Below, one piece after another: positions 5,138 to 9,183 of a stretch of 9,183 bases of DNA. Position 1 is the stretch's first letter. The number at the start of each line of letters is the position of its first letter. The notes below the pieces were generated by a model. It had not been told where the DNA came from and searched no databases. It saw only the letters and a list, made by a program, of their open reading frames with translations. Made by a program: the position numbers and the translations under genes. This DNA comes from Acidobacteriota bacterium (GTDB lineage: Bacteria; Acidobacteriota; Vicinamibacteria; Vicinamibacterales; UBA2999), in contig CANIBQ010000141.1 of assembly GCA_947465645.1 (NCBI GenBank), positions 1 through 9,183 on the forward strand. Reading direction: 5' to 3'.

Positions 5138-6412
5138 ATGAAAACCGAATTTACTGACGTCAACGAAACACAGAAGACCCTCACTATCGAGATCCCGAGC
5201 GACGTCGTCGACGCCGAGATCAATCGAATCGCGAAGGGTTACACCAAGCAGGCCAAGATTCCCGGGTTTCGCCCGGGCAAGGTGCCGGCGACAATCGTCA
5301 AGCAGCGCTTCCGCGATCAGATCCTGCACGACGTGATGCACGGGCTGATTCCCCGCGCCGTCGAGGAGGCGCTGCAGGAGCGGGGCATCGAGCCGGTCGA
5401 TACACCCAACATCAAGGATGTCGCGCTCGAAGAAGGACAGCCGCTGACGTTCACCGCGGCGATCGAGACCGTGCCGCCGTTCGATCCGGGCGACCTCTCG
5501 TCCATCACGCTGCAGGACATGCGCGTCACCATCACCGAAGACGCCATCGATCAGACGCTGCAGCGGATCCGGGAACGGGCCGCCAAGCACGAGACGATCG
5601 AAGGACGCCCCGTCACCGACGGCGACTCCGTCGTCGTGTCGCTCGATCGCCAGGAGGCCAGCGGCGAGACCGACCACCACGACGAGGTGACCGTGGAGAT
5701 GGGGGCGCCAGGCAACCCTCCCGGTTTCGACGCGAACCTCGTCGGGCTGAATCCAGGCGACGAGAAGACCTTCTCCATCCATTTCCCGTCCGACTACCCG
5801 GCGGAAGACTTCCGCGACCGTGATGTCACCTACTCCATCAAGGTGAAGGAGATTCGGCGCAAGGTGTTGCCCGAGCTCGACGATGAGTTCGCCAAGGACC
5901 TGGGCGAGTTCGATTCGCTCGCCGCCCTCAAGGACCGGGTCAGGACCGACATGCAGCAGGAGGCCGAGGACAACGCCAAGCGGGAGGCGCGATCCGACCT
6001 GATGCGGCAGCTCGGGAAGCGTATTACCTTCGAACTGCCGGGCTCCCTGGTGGAGCGAGAGATCGACCGGCGGCTCGAGGAGATGGCCCGGCAGCTCATG
6101 GCCCAGAAGATTGACCCCCGCCAGGCTGGCATCGATTGGGGACAGTTTCGCGAAGCCCAGCGGGAGCCCGCCCGCGAGGCGGTCGCCAGCACCCTGGTCC
6201 TGGATGAGATCGCCCGCCGGGAGCAGATTACGGTTGCGGCGGAAGATGTCGATAAAGAGATCGAACAGTTTGCAACCAGGGCCGGGCTCACCCCGGCCGC
6301 GCTGCGGGCTCAGATGGAGAAGGAGGGCGGAATCGCACGTCTTTCCGCGGGTTTGCGTCGGGAGAAGGCGGTTGACTTGGCAAGGTCGCGTGCTAAGATT
6401 GCCAGCGAGTGA
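5138..6412 (+). CDS. tig: trigger factor, ribosome-associated chaperone and prolyl isomerase
   Basis: A protein of 424 residues, the usual length. The N-terminal ribosome-binding domain (about 1-112) carries the signature GFRPGK at residues 43-48, which docks on ribosomal protein L23 at the exit tunnel. The FKBP-like isomerase domain covers about 150-245 (GDSVVVSL, VEMG, GFDANLVGLNPGDEKTFSIHFP). The rest, about 113-149 and 245-424, forms the helical chaperone cradle. It shields nascent chains in the cytosol. The ATG at 5138 gives the standard N-terminus (MKTEFTDVNETQKTLTIEIP). No Shine-Dalgarno is visible: only CCCACCTCTA separates the tRNA CCA from the ATG. It leads the tig-clpP-clpX-lon cluster. 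No defects seen. Confidence 0.97.
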   Translation: MKTEFTDVNETQKTLTIEIPSDVVDAEINRIAKGYTKQAKIPGFRPGKVPATIVKQRFRDQILHDVMHGLIPRAVEEALQERGIEPVDTPNIKDVALEEGQPLTFTAAIETVPPFDPGDLSSITLQDMRVTITEDAIDQTLQRIRERAAKHETIEGRPVTDGDSVVVSLDRQEASGETDHHDEVTVEMGAPGNPPGFDANLVGLNPGDEKTFSIHFPSDYPAEDFRDRDVTYSIKVKEIRRKVLPELDDEFAKDLGEFDSLAALKDRVRTDMQQEAEDNAKREARSDLMRQLGKRITFELPGSLVEREIDRRLEEMARQLMAQKIDPRQAGIDWGQFREAQREPAREAVASTLVLDEIARREQITVAAEDVDKEIEQFATRAGLTPAALRAQMEKEGGIARLSAGLRREKAVDLARSRAKIASE

Positions 6413-6475
6413 TCGTCCATTTCACTCGCCCGTCCGCCTAATCTCATCGACAATCCGAAGCGACCAGACTTACAT

Positions 6476-7087
6476 ATGCGCCACGTGATCGAGCCTCGCG
6501 CTCAACTTGTGCCGATGGTGGTCGAGCAGACCAACCGCGGCGAGCGCGCTTACGACATTTTTTCGCGGCTACTCAAGGACAGCATCGTCTTCATCGGATC
6601 GCCGATCGACGACCAGATCGCCAACCTGGTGATCGCCCAGATGCTCTTCCTCGAGGCGGAGGATCCCGACAAGGACATCCTCCTCTACGTGAACAGCCCG
6701 GGCGGGTCGATTACCGCAGGGCTGGCGATTTACGACACGATGCAGTTCATCAAGCCCGACGTGCAGACCTACTGCATTGGTCAGGCGGCGTCGATGGCGG
6801 CGGTGCTCCTCGCGGCGGGGGCCAAGGGCAAGCGGTACTCGCTCCCCAACTCGCGGATCGTGATCCACCAGCCGCTCATGCAGGGCCTGGCTGGGCAGGC
6901 GACGGACATCGACATCGCGGCGCGCGAAATCCTGCGCATGCGCGAGCGGCTCAACGAGATCCTGGTGCACCACACGGGACAGCCCGTGAAGCGCATCCAG
7001 GAGGACACGGAACGCGACTACATCATGTCGGCCGATCAGGGAAAGGAATACGGGATTATCGATGACGTCATCCGGAAACGGGTGTAA
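6476..7087 (+). CDS. clpP: ATP-dependent Clp protease proteolytic subunit
   Basis: A protein of 203 residues, a serine peptidase of family S14. The catalytic triad is complete: S106 in GQAASMAA, H131 in IVIHQP, D181 in [10 protein letters not shown], matching the triad order of E. coli Clp[18 protein letters not shown] (residues 74-90) is the oxyanion-hole region. It assembles into a 14-mer barrel that degrades proteins fed by ClpX, encoded next. The ATG at 6476 puts nine or so residues ahead of the conserved [18 protein letters not shown]; the second ATG (M14) would cut into it. Neither has a clear Shine-Dalgarno. The 63-bp gap after tig holds no evident terminator, so read-through from tig is likely. 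Confidence 0.97.
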   Translation: MRHVIEPRAQLVPMVVEQTNRGERAYDIFSRLLKDSIVFIGSPIDDQIANLVIAQMLFLEAEDPDKDILLYVNSPGGSITAGLAIYDTMQFIKPDVQTYCIGQAASMAAVLLAAGAKGKRYSLPNSRIVIHQPLMQGLAGQATDIDIAAREILRMRERLNEILVHHTGQPVKRIQEDTERDYIMSADQGKEYGIIDDVIRKRV

Positions 7088-7110
7088 CATCGAGGAAAGC
7101 CCAGCAGTCT

Positions 7111-8358
7111 ATGGTCAAGAAAAACGGCGAGACTGAGATTCTCCGCTGCTCGTTCTGCAACAAGGACCAGAACGACGTCCGCAAGCTGATCGCGGGTCCG
7201 ACCGTGTTCATCTGCGACGAGTGCGTGGAGGTCTGCAACGACATCATCGCGGACGACAACCGCTTCGAGAACCGCGGTGTCCGTTCGTCCCTTCCCTCGC
7301 CGCCCGAGATCAAGAAATTCCTCGACGAGTACGTGATCGGGCAGGACCGCACCAAGAAGAAGCTCGCGGTTGCCGTCTACAACCACTACAAGCGGATCGA
7401 GATCCAGAAGCAGCCGCGCAGCCGCAATGATGTCGAGCTCTCCAAGTCGAACATCATGCTGATCGGGCCGACCGGCACGGGCAAGACGCTGCTCGCGCAG
7501 ACGCTCGCCAAGCTGCTGTCGGTCCCCTTCACGATCGTCGACGCGACGACGCTGACCGAAGCCGGTTACGTCGGCGAGGACGTCGAGAACATCATCCTCA
7601 AGCTGCTGCAGGCCGCCGGTGGCGACATCGAGAAGTGCCAGCAGGGCATCATCTACATCGACGAGGTCGACAAGATCTGCCGCAAGGACGAGAACCCTTC
7701 GATAACCCGCGACGTGTCGGGTGAAGGCGTCCAGCAGGCGCTTCTGAAGATCCTCGAAGGCACGGTCGCCAACGTCCCGCCGCAGGGCGGACGCAAGCAT
7801 CCGCACCAGGAATTCTTCCAGATCGACACGACCAACATCCTGTTCATCTGCGGCGGCGCGTTCGTCGGGCTGGACAAGGTGATCGACCGCCGCGTCGGCA
7901 AGAAGACGCTCGGCTTCAGGGCCGACGTCAAGTCGGTGAGCAAGCGCGAGGTGGGCGCGACGCTCGCGGAAGTCGAGCCGGAAGACCTGATCAAGTACGG
8001 CCTCATTCCGGAGTTCGTCGGCCGCCTGCCCGTGGTCGGCACGCTGCACGAGCTCGACAAGCCGGCGCTCGTCCAGATCCTCACGCAACCGCGCAACGCC
8101 ATCACGCGTCAGTACCAGAAGCTGTTCGAGTACGAGAACGTGAAGCTCCGCTTCACCGACGACGCGCTCGAGGCGATCGCCGAGGCGGCGATGGCCCGCA
8201 AGATTGGCGCCCGCGGCCTGCGGATGATCATCGAGGATCTGATGCTCGACCTGATGTATTCGGTCCCGGGCCAGAAGAAGCTGCGCGAGGTGGTAGTCAC
8301 CCGCGAGATCGTCGAAGCCAAGGACAAGTCGATTACCCTGATAGAGAAGGCGGGATAG
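7111..8358 (+). CDS. clpX: ATP-dependent Clp protease ATP-binding subunit ClpX
   Basis: A protein of 415 residues, the usual length. The N-terminal zinc-binding domain has C13, C16, C35 and C38. The AAA+ core has Walker A GPTGTGKT (119-126), the pore loop GYVGED (152-157), Walker B IIYIDE with D184 and E185, and GRLPVV further on. The ClpP-docking loop reads LGF (267-269) where E. coli has IGF. ClpX recognises tagged substrates, unfolds them and threads them into ClpP. The gene begins 23 bp after clpP; an AGGA lies 14 nt before the ATG, further than usual, so translation may depend on coupling with clpP. The start agrees with the family N-terminus. The stop codon overlaps the left arm of a long inverted repeat. 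Confidence 0.97.
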   Translation: MVKKNGETEILRCSFCNKDQNDVRKLIAGPTVFICDECVEVCNDIIADDNRFENRGVRSSLPSPPEIKKFLDEYVIGQDRTKKKLAVAVYNHYKRIEIQKQPRSRNDVELSKSNIMLIGPTGTGKTLLAQTLAKLLSVPFTIVDATTLTEAGYVGEDVENIILKLLQAAGGDIEKCQQGIIYIDEVDKICRKDENPSITRDVSGEGVQQALLKILEGTVANVPPQGGRKHPHQEFFQIDTTNILFICGGAFVGLDKVIDRRVGKKTLGFRADVKSVSKREVGATLAEVEPEDLIKYGLIPEFVGRLPVVGTLHELDKPALVQILTQPRNAITRQYQKLFEYENVKLRFTDDALEAIAEAAMARKIGARGLRMIIEDLMLDLMYSVPGQKKLREVVVTREIVEAKDKSITLIEKAG

Positions 8359-8443
8359 TTGTCAGTTATCAGTTGTCGGTTGTCAGAAGGCAACGAGTCG
8401 AGATCGCAGCTTTCCGACAACTGACAACCGACAACTGACAACT
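8357..8443. repeat. long inverted repeat of four plus four heptads between clpX and lon
   Basis: Left arm: GTTGTCA, GTTATCA, GTTGTCG, GTTGTCA (8358-8385). Right arm: CGACAAC, TGACAAC, CGACAAC, TGACAAC (8415-8442). The stem extends inward by GAAGGC/GCTTTC (8386-8391, 8409-8414) and outward by one A-T pair (8357, 8443), leaving a 17-nt loop. About 35 positions pair, with three A-C mismatches and two or so G-U pairs. It starts within the clpX stop codon and ends 2 nt before the lon Shine-Dalgarno. No T-run follows, so it does not look like a standard terminator; attenuation, mRNA protection or a repeat element are possible. Confidence 0.88.
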
Positions 8444-8445
8444 CC

Positions 8446-8450
8446 AAGGA
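8446..8450 (+). promoter_or_regulatory. ribosome binding site of lon
   Basis: AAGGA, then 5 nt, then ATG at 8456. It is the clearest Shine-Dalgarno of the tig-clpP-clpX-lon cluster, and it lies directly after the heptad hairpin. Confidence 0.75.
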
Positions 8451-8455
8451 TCTGA

Positions 8456-9183
8456 ATGGAAGTCTACGAAACCCTCCCCATCGTCCCGCTGCGGGACGTC
8501 GTCGTATTCCCCCACATGATGATGCCGTTCGTGATTGGACGGCCGTCCTCTACCCGTGCGCTCGAGCACGCGTTGCTGAAGGACAAGCGCATCTTCCTCG
8601 CCGCGCAGCACGATGCGTCGGTGGACGATCCGCGTCCTGATGACGTGTACACGATGGGCTGCGTCGCCAACATCGTCCAGAGCCTGAAACTGCCCGACGG
8701 CAACATCAAGGTGCTCGTCGAGGGCGTCGACCGCGCGCGTGCGGTGGAGTGGAAGGAAGACAAGGGGTTCTACCGGGTTGTCGTGAAGGTCCTGGCCAAG
8801 CAGAAGGAAGCCGCCGGCGACGTCGAAGCCACCATGGGCCGGGTCGTGACGCTGTTCGAGCAGTACGTGAAGCTCTCGAACAACCTGCACTACGACGCCA
8901 TGATCGCCGCCGTCCGCGTCGACGATCCCGGCAAGCTCGCCGACACGATCGCCGCGCACCTGCTCGTCGGCGTCGACGAGAAGCAGAATCTGCTCGAGAT
9001 CGTCTCGCCGCTCGAGCGCCTCAACCGCATTGCCGGCATCCTCGAAATCGAAGTGGACAAGCTCCAGGTCGATCGCCGCATCCAGTCTCGCGTGAAGAAG
9101 CAGATGGAGAAGGCGCAGAAGGAGTACTACCTCAACGAGAAGATGAAGGCGATCCAGAAGGAACTGGGCCGCAAGGACGAGAA
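8456..9183 (+). CDS. lon: Lon protease, N-terminal part, cut by the window end
   Basis: The first 242 codons of a gene that stays open to the window end. MEVYETLPIVPLRDVVVFPHMMMPFVIGR is the classic start of the Lon N-terminal substrate-binding domain. The sequence continues through that domain (about residues 8-190) into the helical region before the AAA+ module; MEKAQKEYYLNEKMKAIQKELG is the hallmark stretch there. Full Lon proteins are about 800 residues, so the ATPase and Ser-Lys protease domains lie outside the window. Lon degrades misfolded and regulatory proteins in the cytosol. Start fixed by the AAGGA 5 nt upstream and by homology. A 97-bp gap with the heptad hairpin separates it from clpX, so it may have separate regulation. 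Confidence 0.96.
   Translation, partial: MEVYETLPIVPLRDVVVFPHMMMPFVIGRPSSTRALEHALLKDKRIFLAAQHDASVDDPRPDDVYTMGCVANIVQSLKLPDGNIKVLVEGVDRARAVEWKEDKGFYRVVVKVLAKQKEAAGDVEATMGRVVTLFEQYVKLSNNLHYDAMIAAVRVDDPGKLADTIAAHLLVGVDEKQNLLEIVSPLERLNRIAGILEIEVDKLQVDRRIQSRVKKQMEKAQKEYYLNEKMKAIQKELGRKDE

Noticed and set aside
7036..8088. 350-codon minus-strand frame across clpX
   Set aside because: Asp/Leu/Arg-rich antisense shadow typical of GC-rich genes; clpX is certain on the plus strand.
8358..8442. CRISPR array
   Set aside because: Heptads are contiguous and inverted, with no spacers of equal length and no cas genes.
8357..8443. Classic intrinsic terminator after clpX
   Set aside because: The stem is long and not GC-rich near its base, and no T-run follows on either strand side.

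Overview
The window looks like a chromosomal segment of a GC-rich free-living bacterium. The gene order, the GTG starts, the scattered palindromic and heptad repeats, and a GldA/GldF/GldG-type transporter next to pseudopilin-like sequence fit Acidobacteriota, probably Vicinamibacteria. That placement is an inference from gene content and style; no marker gene here proves it.

Left part (1-3597, minus strand). A compact operon reads right to left: ABC transporter ATPase (2614-3597), ABC-2 permease (1823-2611), a GldG-like membrane protein (766-1821), then a small 2OG-Fe(II) oxygenase (233-775). Genes abut or overlap by a few bases. The third gene is the main oddity. Its first ~168 residues are the membrane-anchored start of a GldG-type auxiliary protein. 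From about residue 170 it becomes the C-terminal body of a type II secretion-like pseudopilin plus a beta-rich tail. The rest of GldG and the usual following gene (DUF4340 type) are absent. Left of the operon lie an inverted palindromic repeat and, at the very edge, the possible start of another minus-strand gene.

Middle (3598-5040). A 117-bp divergent gap separates the transporter operon from an orphan Dam-family DNA adenine methyltransferase (3715-4737). A small Cys-rich, zinc-ribbon-like protein on the other strand (4700-4984) overlaps the methyltransferase tail-to-tail. Both proteins contain stretches encoded by the same GGTCCGCG-type repeat, so a dispersed palindromic element seems to have entered coding DNA here.

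Right part (5041-9183, plus strand). tRNA-Leu(TAG) is followed after 10 nt by the protein quality-control cluster tig, clpP, clpX and lon; lon runs off the window. Trigger factor receives nascent chains at the ribosome exit. ClpX unfolds substrates and feeds them into the ClpP chamber. Lon is an independent ATP-dependent protease. Between clpX and lon is a striking 87-nt inverted repeat made of four heptads on each arm, starting inside the clpX stop codon and ending just before the lon ribosome binding site.

No complete new defence or mobile system is visible. The best candidates for something undescribed are the GldG/pseudopilin chimera, the heptad hairpin between clpX and lon, and the repeat-derived coding tails.
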